Assembly (NCBI RefSeq): GCF_049319665.1 | Contig: NZ_JBMOUD010000008.1 | Location: forward strand, 172,277 to 236,276 | Direction of reading: 5' to 3' | Length of the DNA stretch: 64,000 nucleotides | Source of the DNA: JBMOUD01 sp049319665 | GTDB taxonomy: Bacteria > Pseudomonadota > Gammaproteobacteria > Enterobacterales > Enterobacteriaceae | In this document: positions 40,855 to 48,771 of the stretch, one piece after another | Numbering within the stretch: position 1 is the first letter of the stretch | How the letters are laid out: each line of letters opens with the position of its first letter | Program-made: the position numbers and the translations under genes | Notes under the pieces: model-generated | Database searches by the model: none | Seen by the model: only the letters and a program-made list of their open reading frames with translations | Told to the model about the DNA's origin: nothing

Positions 40855-41958
40855 ATGTTGCAAGGATATTCGCACCTTCCTGATTTCAACGCGCAGCGTG
40901 AACGTTTCCTCAGCGTGGCGCAACAGGCTGGTGGACAGATAACCACGTATTCCCACCCGCTTGCCGGTCCGAACGGCGAAGTGCTGGCGACCGATGTGGC
41001 AACCTTTGGTTCGCCGCAGGCTAAACGCTTACTGGTAGTGATTTCTGGTACGCACGGGGTTGAAGGTTATTATGGCTCCGATAACCAGATCGCTTGGCTG
41101 CAGGCAGGGAACACCGCTTCGCTACCGGAGAACACGGCGGTGGTGATGGTGCATCTGATTAATCCTTGGGGTACCGCTTATCTACGCCGGGTTAACGAAG
41201 ACAATCTGGATCTTAACCGTAACTTCGTCGATTTCAGCCAACCGCTGCCGCCGAATCCGCAGTATGAGAATCTGCATGAGATCTATCTCTGCGAAGATCT
41301 TAACGGCCCGCAGCGGGCTCATGCTGACGATCTGATGGATAAATATACTCACGAGCAAGGTTGGTCTGAGGTGAAGAAAATTGTCGAGGCCGGGCAGTAT
41401 CAGTATCCGGACGGCATCTTCTTTGGCGGACAACAGGCTTGTTGGTCACAGCTGACCATGAAAAAGATCGTTGAGGCTCATCTGTCACAGGCTGAGTCTA
41501 TTATCAGCTTTGATTTACATACCGGAGCGGGCGCTTACGGCACACCAATGCTGATGGCGATTGCCCAAACTGCCTATCCGGCGTTACAGCAGGCGAGGGA
41601 GATTTTCGGATCTTGGCTCAATGTGGTGATCACCGGTGCCAACGTCGGTACCAATACCGGTATTACTGCCACGGCCACCGGCTATCTTTCGCAATTTATT
41701 CTGGATAATCTGCCGGGTCGCCAGGTGTTGCAACTGGTCATTGAATGCGGCACCTACGATGGTGAAACCATGCATCATCTGGTGCGCGACGATCACTGGC
41801 TGCATCTTTTTGGCGATCTCACTAGCCCGCAGGCGAGAAAAATCAAAGGCGAGTTATTAGAAGGTTTTTATCCGCAGGATGAAGATTGGCAAGCGTTAAC
41901 GGCGCTACGCACCCAGCAAATCTTTAACCGCGCGTTTAAGGCGCTCAAAAGCCTTTAA
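40855..41958 (+). CDS. DUF2817 family protein (M14-like metallocarboxypeptidase fold)
   Basis: A 367-residue protein of the DUF2817 family, related to zinc carboxypeptidases. Possible metal and active-site parts are SGTHGVEGYYGSD, DLNRNFVDF, FDLHTGAGAYG and VIECGTYDG. AAGGAG precedes the ATG. There is no signal peptide, so it is cytoplasmic. The substrate is unknown; peptide or acyl-amino acid hydrolysis is plausible. Confidence 0.82.
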   Translation: MLQGYSHLPDFNAQRERFLSVAQQAGGQITTYSHPLAGPNGEVLATDVATFGSPQAKRLLVVISGTHGVEGYYGSDNQIAWLQAGNTASLPENTAVVMVHLINPWGTAYLRRVNEDNLDLNRNFVDFSQPLPPNPQYENLHEIYLCEDLNGPQRAHADDLMDKYTHEQGWSEVKKIVEAGQYQYPDGIFFGGQQACWSQLTMKKIVEAHLSQAESIISFDLHTGAGAYGTPMLMAIAQTAYPALQQAREIFGSWLNVVITGANVGTNTGITATATGYLSQFILDNLPGRQVLQLVIECGTYDGETMHHLVRDDHWLHLFGDLTSPQARKIKGELLEGFYPQDEDWQALTALRTQQIFNRAFKALKSL

Positions 41959-41967
41959 GTCGCTTCA

Positions 41968-41995
41968 CCCTTCCAAACCTCAGGGTTTGGGAGGG
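41968..41995 (+). terminator. rho-independent-like terminator
   Basis: CCCTTCCAAACC and GGTTTGGGAGGG form a 12-bp stem with one mismatch around TCA, 10 bases after the DUF2817 stop. A convergent gene lies to the right. Confidence 0.65.
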
Positions 41996-42026
41996 AGTTA
42001 ATCATTGATTCGCAGTGAGTTTTCTC

Positions 42027-42386
42027 TTACTGGGGATCGATGAGATTACTTAGTTTAAACACCACTTCCTGAATCAACCCTGAATCAGCGACAGTTTCAA
42101 AGGTCGCCTCTCTGGCAATGAGATCTATCGCTTTTACTTGATGACAGAGAACAACGCCACGAATATCACCGCGTTCAGTATCCATTGGCTGAACGGCGAC
42201 AGTGACACCCGTTGAGCGAGCAACACTCGCTACTGTGGATATAGGACAACAGATAGCAACGCCAAGTGCCTTATTGAGTTCTTCATCCGTGACAACGATG
42301 CAATAGTGATGACCTTTTAGCTCCCGTCCAGAAACAGGATCGGGATTAAAATGCCAGATATCACCTTTTTGCGGCGTCTTTCCCAT
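42027..42386 (-). CDS. MazF/PemK-family mRNA interferase toxin
   Basis: A 119-residue toxin with the PemK/MazF pattern: KGDIWHFNPDPVSGRELKGHHYCIVVT at the start (the G-x-[IV]-x-x-x-x-x-P and R-P-x-x-V-like region), ICCPIST in the middle, and GVVLCHQVKAIDL. It is expected to cut mRNA at short sequences in the cell. It lies two bases after its antitoxin gene in the same operon. Closest in style to ChpB/PemK. Confidence 0.87.
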   Translation of the reverse strand: MGKTPQKGDIWHFNPDPVSGRELKGHHYCIVVTDEELNKALGVAICCPISTVASVARSTGVTVAVQPMDTERGDIRGVVLCHQVKAIDLIAREATFETVADSGLIQEVVFKLSNLIDPQ

Positions 42387-42388
42387 AA

Positions 42389-42658
42389 TCAGTATTCCTT
42401 ACCTTTAGGAACGGCATGAGTGAAATCCTTAACATCCTCGTTAAAAGCAGCGATTTCATCTTGGTCAATTTGTTGCAGAAGCTCCGCCACGGTGAAAGCG
42501 CCACGAGCTTTACGTTTTGCAGGCTTAAGATTTAACCCCTCGCCACTTCTCTCCACTGCAACCTCGGTTCCCACTGCCCAACCTAGATCAGCGGCCACAT
42601 CCTTAGGAATCGTGATAATCATTGCCCCTCCCTGTTGACGAATTTTCACCGTTTGCAT
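42389..42658 (-). CDS. MazE/AbrB-family antitoxin
   Basis: An 89-residue antitoxin starting MQTVKIRQQGGAMIITIPKDV, the swapped-hairpin AbrB DNA-binding domain. An acidic, disordered tail (LLQQIDQDEIAAFNEDVKDF) is the part that neutralises the toxin. The start ATG 42658 has GGAGGGG eight bases upstream. It probably represses its own operon through the palindrome at 42673-42691. Confidence 0.87.
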   Translation of the reverse strand: MQTVKIRQQGGAMIITIPKDVAADLGWAVGTEVAVERSGEGLNLKPAKRKARGAFTVAELLQQIDQDEIAAFNEDVKDFTHAVPKGKEY

Positions 42659-42672
42659 AGCCAACCCCTCCA

Positions 42673-42703
42673 AGTGCTACTAAGTAGCACTCAATGTAGC
42701 ACT
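42673..42703. promoter_or_regulatory. operator of the MazEF-like operon
   Basis: AGTGCTACT (42673-42681) and AGTAGCACT (42683-42691) are perfect arms around one A, and a further half-site GTAGCACT lies at 42696-42703. The cluster sits directly upstream of the antitoxin start, as expected for an AbrB-fold autorepressor. Confidence 0.7.
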
Positions 42704-42800
42704 AAAACGACTTAGCTGACACGGCGTTAACCGAAATAATTCCCGGTACATTGACGCTAACATTGCCAGCAAACGGCGTTGCGGATAACACAATCTTCTG

Positions 42801-42826
42801 ATTTTATAGAGAGCCCTCTATAAAAT
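42801..42826. promoter_or_regulatory. palindrome just upstream of the GNAT gene
   Basis: ATTTTATAGAG (42801-42811) and CTCTATAAAAT (42816-42826) are perfect 11-base arms around AGCC, ending 11 bases before the ATG at 42838. It could be a repressor site or an mRNA hairpin limiting ribosome access. Confidence 0.5.
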
Positions 42827-42837
42827 GGAATATCTTC

Positions 42838-43545
42838 ATGGCTGTATTAAATAAATTCGGACAACCTGTCGGGGATGAACTTCCCACCTGGCAACCTCGC
42901 CAACGCCCGGCACATAGCCAATTAAATGGGCAATATTGCCGCCTTGAACCGCTCAACGTAGACAAACACAGCGAGCAGTTATTTACAGCCTGGCATCTGG
43001 TTGAAGATAATCGCGACTGGACTTATTTCTCCGTCGATCGCCCAGAGACCCAAGCTGAGTGCGACGCAATGATCGCCCGTAACGCCGCCAGCCAAGACCC
43101 ACTATTTTTCGCGGTCGTCGATAACCAAACCGGCAAAGCTATTGGTGGCGTATCGCTAATGCGTATTGATACTGAGAACGGCGTGGCAGAAATTGGTTGG
43201 GTTAACTGGACGCCGTTAATGAGGCGTTCGCGCTTTGGTACCGAAGCGATTTATCTGCTGCTCAGCCACCTGTTTGATACCCTGCAATATCGCCGCTGCG
43301 AGTGGAAATGCCACAGCATGAACGAAGCATCCTCAGCCGCCGCTAAACGATTTGGTTTCCAATATGAAGGCACCTTCCGCCAACTGCTGGTCGTCAAAGG
43401 CCGTAACCGCGATACGTTATGGTTCTCAATGCTCGACCACGAATGGCCAGAAGTAAAACTGGGCTTCCAGGGCTGGTTAGATGCCAATAACTTCGACGCC
43501 AACGGCCAGCAAAAACAGAAGATCGACGCGTTTATGCCTTTGTAG
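42838..43545 (+). CDS. GNAT-family N-acetyltransferase (RimJ/RimL-like)
   Basis: A 235-residue acetyltransferase of the RimL type. YCRLEPLNVDKH marks the fold start. GVSLMRIDTENGVAEIGWVNWTP and RSRFGTEAIYLLLSHLF hold the acetyl-CoA loop, and NEASSAAAKRFGFQYEGTFRQ is the family's C-terminal signature. The acceptor (protein N-terminus, amino acid or small amine) is not known. Confidence 0.87.
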   Translation: MAVLNKFGQPVGDELPTWQPRQRPAHSQLNGQYCRLEPLNVDKHSEQLFTAWHLVEDNRDWTYFSVDRPETQAECDAMIARNAASQDPLFFAVVDNQTGKAIGGVSLMRIDTENGVAEIGWVNWTPLMRRSRFGTEAIYLLLSHLFDTLQYRRCEWKCHSMNEASSAAAKRFGFQYEGTFRQLLVVKGRNRDTLWFSMLDHEWPEVKLGFQGWLDANNFDANGQQKQKIDAFMPL

Positions 43546-43610
43546 TTGAGGGGATAAAGCTGAAGAGATAAACCAAGGCATATGCTTTCAATGCAGGATA
43601 ACAAACCATT

Positions 43611-44069
43611 ATGTCCGTCACTCTGACTCGCGTTGAGCTGTTTGACCATCGTTTTGTGGCGTTGGTTAATCAGTTGGATAGTTACCAAAAGCCGCTCTAT
43701 CCTGCGACCAACGACTATACCATGCCGCTGGAAGTGATGGCGCAAGCGGAGAGTTATCCGCTGCTGGCAGAAATAGCGGGCACAGCGGTAGGATGCGCCT
43801 GTTTATATATTGCCGATGGGATTGCCGAAATAAAGCGCGTATTTGTTGATCCCCATTGCCGCGGCCAAGGGATTGCCGTCAAATTGGTTCAGGCGGTGGA
43901 ACTCCAGGCGCGAAAGCGTAATATCTCGCGACTGTATCTGGAAACCGGTATTTATCAGCCGCATGCTGTCGGTTTATATCGCCGCCTTGGTTTTCAACAA
44001 ACAGAATGCTTTGGCAGTTATATCGATGATCCGCTTAGCGTGTATATGGTTAAAGACTTGGCGGGATAA
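43611..44069 (+). CDS. GNAT-family N-acetyltransferase
   Basis: A 152-residue GNAT enzyme. VDPHCRGQGIAVKLVQA is the acetyl-CoA-binding motif A (R-x-x-G-x-G/A), followed by LYLETGIYQPHAVGLYRRLGFQ. It lies 65 bases downstream of the larger GNAT gene on the same strand, so they may share a transcript. Substrate unknown. Confidence 0.87.
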   Translation: MSVTLTRVELFDHRFVALVNQLDSYQKPLYPATNDYTMPLEVMAQAESYPLLAEIAGTAVGCACLYIADGIAEIKRVFVDPHCRGQGIAVKLVQAVELQARKRNISRLYLETGIYQPHAVGLYRRLGFQQTECFGSYIDDPLSVYMVKDLAG

Positions 44070-44107
44070 TCAGATCCTCAAACTCTGGTCATAAAAAACA
44101 ATGCTCG

Positions 44108-44131
44108 CTCGCGCTAACCATTTAGCGCGAG
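44108..44131. terminator. bidirectional terminator
   Basis: CTCGCGCTAA (44108-44117) and TTAGCGCGAG (44122-44131) are perfect 10-base arms around CCAT, between the GNAT gene and the convergent PhzF-like gene. Confidence 0.75.
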
Positions 44132-44139
44132 TCGTTGCT

Positions 44140-45021
44140 TTATACCGTAATAGTGCCATCAATCAACGTAACGCTCATGCCACCAATCCACGGCAAACCA
44201 TCGATAAACTCTACGTTAACCTGCCCTGCCCGCTGGCGCTGAGTTCCCTGTCGTACTTGATAACCCGTGCGTGTTTTCTCTCCATCAGGGAAATTTTCGG
44301 CCTGTAGCAAACGTGCCAGACAGGCGTTGGCGCTACCGGTAACCGGATCCTCTATTAATACGCCTTGCTCAACAATAAACGCCCGGAGTTCATAATCGGC
44401 AGGTTGAGCATGCGGATGTACACCAAACACCGCCACACCGCTGACGCCGCAGGCCTGTTTGATTCGTACCAATGCGTCGGCATCAACCTGTACATCAAGG
44501 CACGTTTGCGCATCAGGCAGACGCACCACCAGCCAACAAATCCCCATTTTGACCACCTGGGCGGCGATCATTTCCAATCCGGCTTTGGCCCCTAAAACCT
44601 CACTAAGCAACCCAAGCTGCTGCGCAGAAAGTGGCAAAATTTCAGCCTCAGGCGCGCTAAATGCCAAGCTGTTATCTGTTGCAATTTTAACGGCAACCAG
44701 CCCCACGCCGCACTCTTGTTGTAGTAAGCCTGGCGTTTTCGGCTGTAGTCCAGACTCTAGCAGTGAATGAGCAGTGCCCAGCGTTGGGTGACCAGCAAAC
44801 GGCAACTCGCTATCAGAGGTAAAAATGCGCACACGATAATCCGCACGCGGATCTTCCGGCGGCAGGATAAAGGTGGTTTCAGATAAGTTGGTCCAGCAGG
44901 CGATATCTTGCATCTGCTCACTGCTGAGCCCTTCAGCATCAAAAATTACCGCCAGCGGATTTCCCTTTAACGCGACGGGAGTAAATACATCCACTTGTTT
45001 AAAACGACGAGTTACAGACAT
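44140..45021 (-). CDS. PhzF-family isomerase/epimerase-like protein
   Basis: A 293-residue protein of the PhzF phenazine-biosynthesis-like family (diaminopimelate epimerase fold). Family marks are QVDVFTPVALKGNPLAVIFDAEGLS near the start, SELPFAGHPTLGTAHSL, and EDPVTGSANACLARLL. Glu in NLSETTFI is the likely catalytic residue. There are no phenazine genes nearby, so it is one of the many orphan members with unknown substrate. Confidence 0.88.
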   Translation of the reverse strand: MSVTRRFKQVDVFTPVALKGNPLAVIFDAEGLSSEQMQDIACWTNLSETTFILPPEDPRADYRVRIFTSDSELPFAGHPTLGTAHSLLESGLQPKTPGLLQQECGVGLVAVKIATDNSLAFSAPEAEILPLSAQQLGLLSEVLGAKAGLEMIAAQVVKMGICWLVVRLPDAQTCLDVQVDADALVRIKQACGVSGVAVFGVHPHAQPADYELRAFIVEQGVLIEDPVTGSANACLARLLQAENFPDGEKTRTGYQVRQGTQRQRAGQVNVEFIDGLPWIGGMSVTLIDGTITV

Positions 45022-45060
45022 TTTGGCTCCTTTTTTATACGTTATTGCTGTTTTTATAGG

Positions 45061-45597
45061 TTATTGCGATGTGTTTTTTCTGTGCGTTTTTTCGTTGAGT
45101 AAATCGACATAAGCACGGTCTACCAGCTCCTGACGATTAATCTCCAGGCGTTCCAGCAAATCCTCAGCAATATCGATACCCTGCTGCTGAGTTTGCGTAT
45201 CATCGAGCACCACTTCGAACTCAATGTAATCTCCCAAACCTTGCACCTGGTCAAGATGTAAACGCGTCTGCCCCACCATAAACAGTGTGCGCTGTTTGAT
45301 AACGCGGCCAACTTCGCCATACGCCAGCTTAAGTGTCTCGCGCAGGCTATCGGGGTCTTGGGTTTCGCTCAGCGTATAAAATGAAGTTTTCGGCCCTGCA
45401 TGATTAGGGCGTTGATAAAAAATAAGCTCCCCGCGGCTGGCCGAGAATGTCCGCAGTTTTAGACGCCCGTTCGGACACAAGAAAAACGTGTCATCCTGGT
45501 CAATGATCTCCGGGAGGCCGTCAGCCAGCAGAGCTATCTTGGCGTAAAGCTGAGAAAAATCATCAATGCGGGCTTTAATTTCAACATTACGAGCCAT
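45061..45597 (-). CDS. CYTH-domain protein (class IV adenylate cyclase-like)
   Basis: A 178-residue CYTH (CyaB/thiamine triphosphatase) protein. The N-terminal NVEIKARI carries the ExEK-like metal motif. Charged beta strands line the tunnel (RLKLRTF, ELIFYQRP, FMVGQTRLHLDQV), and IEFEVVL follows. It could be an adenylate cyclase or a triphosphatase, and sequence alone does not decide. It lies 39 bases upstream of the PhzF gene on the same strand. Confidence 0.82.
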   Translation of the reverse strand: MARNVEIKARIDDFSQLYAKIALLADGLPEIIDQDDTFFLCPNGRLKLRTFSASRGELIFYQRPNHAGPKTSFYTLSETQDPDSLRETLKLAYGEVGRVIKQRTLFMVGQTRLHLDQVQGLGDYIEFEVVLDDTQTQQQGIDIAEDLLERLEINRQELVDRAYVDLLNEKTHRKNTSQ

Positions 45598-45787
45598 ATT
45601 AACTCCCTTATCTTATGGTTTCGTTTAACCAATGGTTAGCTTAACTTTCAGATCGGCTTCAACATTAGCACGTTCTTGTCACAGATAAATGATGGGAAAA
45701 GCGACACATGGTTGCGTAAGCAACATAACCCTATAAACTCATCGCATTCTTGTATAAGACAGGTGCGCTCGGAGGCGAACGTCCAGC

Positions 45788-46252
45788 ATGATTTGGATTA
45801 TGATTGCTGCCATTGTGGTGGTATTCGTCATTGGTTATTGGTTTATGACCGCAGATACCCGCAAAGCCAATGATTCATTGGCGGCGCTGTTGAAGATAAA
45901 ACCGGCCTATATTGACACTATGCTGCTGGAAATGGGCGAGCGCCAAAGCCGAATGTTTATTCGTTCTATCAGCGGTGGTTATGCGGAAGAAATCCGCAAA
46001 GCGGCTTATATTGTTTTTATCTTTCAAACGTTTATTAAAGATGATTCCGCAGAGAATATTGCCCGCTGGCGGCAGATTTTAATTCGCGCCCATCTGGACC
46101 CGGAACTGAGCAGTGAGCACGCCGAGCTGGCGCTGTTTTACTTTGCAGAGTTAGATTTGGAGCCGTTTGAATTGGCACAGTTCCGTCGTCAGTACAACGA
46201 AACGTATAATACCGAGTGGCAACATTTGGACGATAGCTCTACCCGGCATTGA
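45788..46252 (+). CDS. DUF1198 family inner-membrane protein (YicN-like)
   Basis: A 154-residue protein with one N-terminal membrane anchor (MIWIMIAAIVVVFVIGYWFM) and a cytoplasmic helical domain. It resembles E. coli YicN from its first residues (MIWIM) and the ..AAYIVFIFQTFI.. middle. Function is unknown. Its stop codon is part of the following terminator stem. Confidence 0.8.
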   Translation: MIWIMIAAIVVVFVIGYWFMTADTRKANDSLAALLKIKPAYIDTMLLEMGERQSRMFIRSISGGYAEEIRKAAYIVFIFQTFIKDDSAENIARWRQILIRAHLDPELSSEHAELALFYFAELDLEPFELAQFRRQYNETYNTEWQHLDDSSTRH

Positions 46253-46277
46253 CCGGCAATAGCTCCCTGCCGGTCAA
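46249..46277. terminator. terminator overlapping the DUF1198 stop codon
   Basis: TTGACCGGCA (46249-46258) and TGCCGGTCAA (46268-46277) are perfect 10-base arms. It lies between convergent genes and can serve both. Confidence 0.75.
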
Positions 46278-46287
46278 TCAGGCCAGA

Positions 46288-46623
46288 CTATTTAAAAACA
46301 TTTTCCAGATAGTTGGCTAGAAGCTGGCGGGAACTAAAACCGTGCCCAATACCGTAATACGCCGTAGTTTCACTTTCTAAATCGAGGGGGAACTCGGTAT
46401 ACAAGTGGCTGCTACGAAATGACGACGTCGGTTCAGCAAAGCGCTCGCTGTTTTCGCGTAGCGCAGGGTGGATAACCAGTGCGGTTCGGCCAAGCCGCGC
46501 TTCTCGGTTTACATAAACATAGTGCTCGCCCCGACGATAGCCATACGCTTTATCATCGATAAAATCACGTTGAAATCCTGAATTCTCTAAAACCTTTGCC
46601 ACTTCATCTGGCCGTAAATACAT
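46288..46623 (-). CDS. ygaC: YgaC family protein (DUF2002)
   Basis: A 111-residue protein closely like E. coli YgaC: MYLRPDEVAKVLENSGF, HYVYVNREARLGRTALVIHP, and SELLANYLE-type end. In E. coli it lies near ygaM and nrdHIEF, as here, so position supports the call. The family is Fur-linked in E. coli, but its function is unknown. Confidence 0.9.
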   Translation of the reverse strand: MYLRPDEVAKVLENSGFQRDFIDDKAYGYRRGEHYVYVNREARLGRTALVIHPALRENSERFAEPTSSFRSSHLYTEFPLDLESETTAYYGIGHGFSSRQLLANYLENVFK

Positions 46624-46793
46624 GGTCGCTCCTCGCTCTCAAAACTGCAAAGCGACCTTACCGTAATAAATTTCCCAAACAATGCATTTGTCGCCGATTT
46701 GGCGCTATTTCAGAATTATCCAAGCAGTTAGCGTCACGTTGAGTACACTAACCGCTTGGCTACTAACAGATTATCATGCGGAAAAATACCGGC

Positions 46794-47990
46794 TTATTCC
46801 GATGATGATGAAGACTTTTGCATGCTCATCATGCGTAGGGTAACCGCAATAGCAAGCAATACGATGCCTGCTGCTGCCAGATAGATTGACGGCGTGCCAA
46901 AGCGGGAAATAATCAGTCCGGCGATAGGCCCGGTTAAACCCAGCCCGAGATCAAGGAACGCACCGTAAGTCCCCAAGGCGGTGCCTTGGTTTTGCTGGGG
47001 TACCTGTTTCACCGCTTCCATCCCCAACGCCGGGAATATCAACGAGAAACCACAGCCGGTCAGCAGCGCGCCGATTTGCACCGTGATCGGGTCATGTCCA
47101 TGCCAGATAAGTAACAGGCCAACAATCTCTATCACAAAGGAAACCAGAGATACTTTTAGGCCGCCAAAGCGCGAGATCATATTGCCAAATATCAGACGCA
47201 TTCCGACGAAGCCTACGCTGAACAGCGACAGCGTGAAGGCAGCACCAACCCAGTGCTTATCGGCATAATAAAGCGTAATGAAGGTAGCGATAACACCGAA
47301 ACCGAAAGTCCCGAAGCCTAGTCCTAACCCGTGTAGCCAAATTTTGCCCAACACGGCGCGAAATGCCAAACGCTTACCGGTCGCCACCACAATAGCGGGT
47401 TTAGAACTTGCCAGCGCGATAGCAAGCGCGGCAATCAGCAAGATAAATACCGCCACGCCAAGTAAGCCAAAATGCATATTGAGTAATACGCCGAGCGGCG
47501 CACCCAAAGCCATTGCGCCATAAGTCGCCACGCCATTCCACGAAATCACACGCCCGGTATGAATAGGGTTAGTCGCGCCAATTCCCCACAGAATCGAGCC
47601 CGTCGACGCAAAGCTTTCGCCTAGCCCAAGCAATACTCGTCCGATGCATAATAGAATCAAACTTAATAACGGTATCGCCGTGGAGAAATAAGCCAAGACA
47701 TATAGCAAGCCACTCAATCCACAGCAGGCCAGACCAAAAATCACCACCTTTTTCGGCCCGATTTGGTCAGCATAACGCCCGGCGTGAGGCCGGCTCACTA
47801 AGGTCGAGAAATATTGCAGGCTGATAATCAATCCTGCCAATACTGAGTTAAACCCTAGCCCGTTATGTACAAAACCCGGTAACACCGCCAGCGGTAAACC
47901 GATGCTCAGATAACAGACAAAAGTAAAAATAACGATCGATATAATGCGCTTGTTCAGCTGTAGATTGGTTTGAAATTTGCTCGGGGACAT
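46794..47990 (-). CDS. MFS transporter, YhhS/YfcJ family
   Basis: A 398-residue, 12-helix transporter of the YhhS/YfcJ (UPF0226) group. Marks are LSIGLPLAVLPGFVHNGLGF in helix 1 and SRPHAGRYADQIGPKKVV in the first cytoplasmic loop (motif A). Also visible are LGLGESFASTGSILWGIGATNPIHTGRVISWNG and a serine-rich end (KSSSSSE). Members of this family export arabinose-like sugars or drugs. Confidence 0.87.
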   Translation of the reverse strand: MSPSKFQTNLQLNKRIISIVIFTFVCYLSIGLPLAVLPGFVHNGLGFNSVLAGLIISLQYFSTLVSRPHAGRYADQIGPKKVVIFGLACCGLSGLLYVLAYFSTAIPLLSLILLCIGRVLLGLGESFASTGSILWGIGATNPIHTGRVISWNGVATYGAMALGAPLGVLLNMHFGLLGVAVFILLIAALAIALASSKPAIVVATGKRLAFRAVLGKIWLHGLGLGFGTFGFGVIATFITLYYADKHWVGAAFTLSLFSVGFVGMRLIFGNMISRFGGLKVSLVSFVIEIVGLLLIWHGHDPITVQIGALLTGCGFSLIFPALGMEAVKQVPQQNQGTALGTYGAFLDLGLGLTGPIAGLIISRFGTPSIYLAAAGIVLLAIAVTLRMMSMQKSSSSSE

Positions 47991-48260
47991 TGCTTGCCTG
48001 GATAGAATCTAAACAGTTGGTGAAATGACAGCATAAACATCTTTTCATGCCGGTGATACCGGAAATGACAATTAAAATTTCATCCTTCAAGAAGATGAGG
48101 ATTATTCTGATGATACCTCATCAATCCCGCACTCATTCTGGCTTTTTTACCTCTCAATAATCATGAATACCGTCTATTTTCGACCTAAAAATCGCCGTTC
48201 ATCTGCCCATATCAAAAATATCATCTACGCTTAACAGTACATGTAAACAAGGAGCATACG

Positions 48261-48569
48261 ATGGTTAAGAAAACAGAAAAACTAGAAAACAGCTTGGATC
48301 AAGATGTCACTCTGCTGGCAGATACGCTGGATGAGGTTTTAAAATCTTCGGGCTCAAAAACCAAAGAAGAACTGGAAAAAATTCGTGATAAAGCGGAAGG
48401 CGTATTGCGCGATGCCCGCTCACGCTTTAGCGGCGATCTGGATTTGAAACAGCAGGCTCGTGATAAGGCCAGCCAAGCGGTGCAATATGTTAAGGATAAT
48501 CCTTGGCATGGAATTGGGGCGGGTGCCGCAGTCGGCATCGTATTAGGTGTGCTGCTAGGCAGGCGCTAA
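48261..48569 (+). CDS. ygaM: YgaM, DUF883 tail-anchored ribosome/membrane protein
   Basis: A 102-residue DUF883 (ElaB/YqjD/YgaM) protein. It has a long charged helix (DVTLLADTLDEVLKSSG, KTKEELEKIRDKAEGVL) and a C-terminal membrane segment ending in GIVLGVLLGRR. ElaB and YqjD bind ribosomes and the inner membrane in stationary phase, and YgaM is thought similar. Its position just before nrd matches E. coli. A structured repeat follows it directly. Confidence 0.9.
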   Translation: MVKKTEKLENSLDQDVTLLADTLDEVLKSSGSKTKEELEKIRDKAEGVLRDARSRFSGDLDLKQQARDKASQAVQYVKDNPWHGIGAGAAVGIVLGVLLGRR

Positions 48570-48620
48570 GCCTCGGTAGACGTTGGACAGTGCACTGATG
48601 TTTTATTAATTCATCAAACG

Positions 48621-48736
48621 ACTGACAAAGCCGATTATTAGGGAGAGCACACCGTTGGGGCCGTAGCAGCCTTGGCTGCCGGAGCGCCCCTAGGTGTGTT
48701 ATACCCGAGTATCTCGGCACTCAAAGCAACGTTATC
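48621..48736 (+). repeat. structured dispersed repeat, copy B
   Basis: The second copy of the element at 8426-8536, same orientation. Stem arms are AGCACACC/GGTGTGTT, GGGGC/GCCCC and apical GCAGCC/GGCTGC. Compared with copy A, several changes occur on both sides of the same stem. It lies after ygaM, with a convergent gene beyond it, exactly like copy A's setting. Confidence 0.75.
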
Positions 48737-48771
48737 ATCAAATTCACAAAATTTAACGCTTCGTTTTTTTA

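Noticed and set aside
43251..43745. 164-codon minus-strand frame across the two GNAT genes
   Set aside because: Overlaps two well-supported genes on the other strand and has no ribosome-binding site or recognisable domain.
44140..45021. Phenazine biosynthesis cluster
   Set aside because: Only a PhzF-like gene is present; no phzA-E or phzG neighbours, and orphan PhzF-family genes are common.
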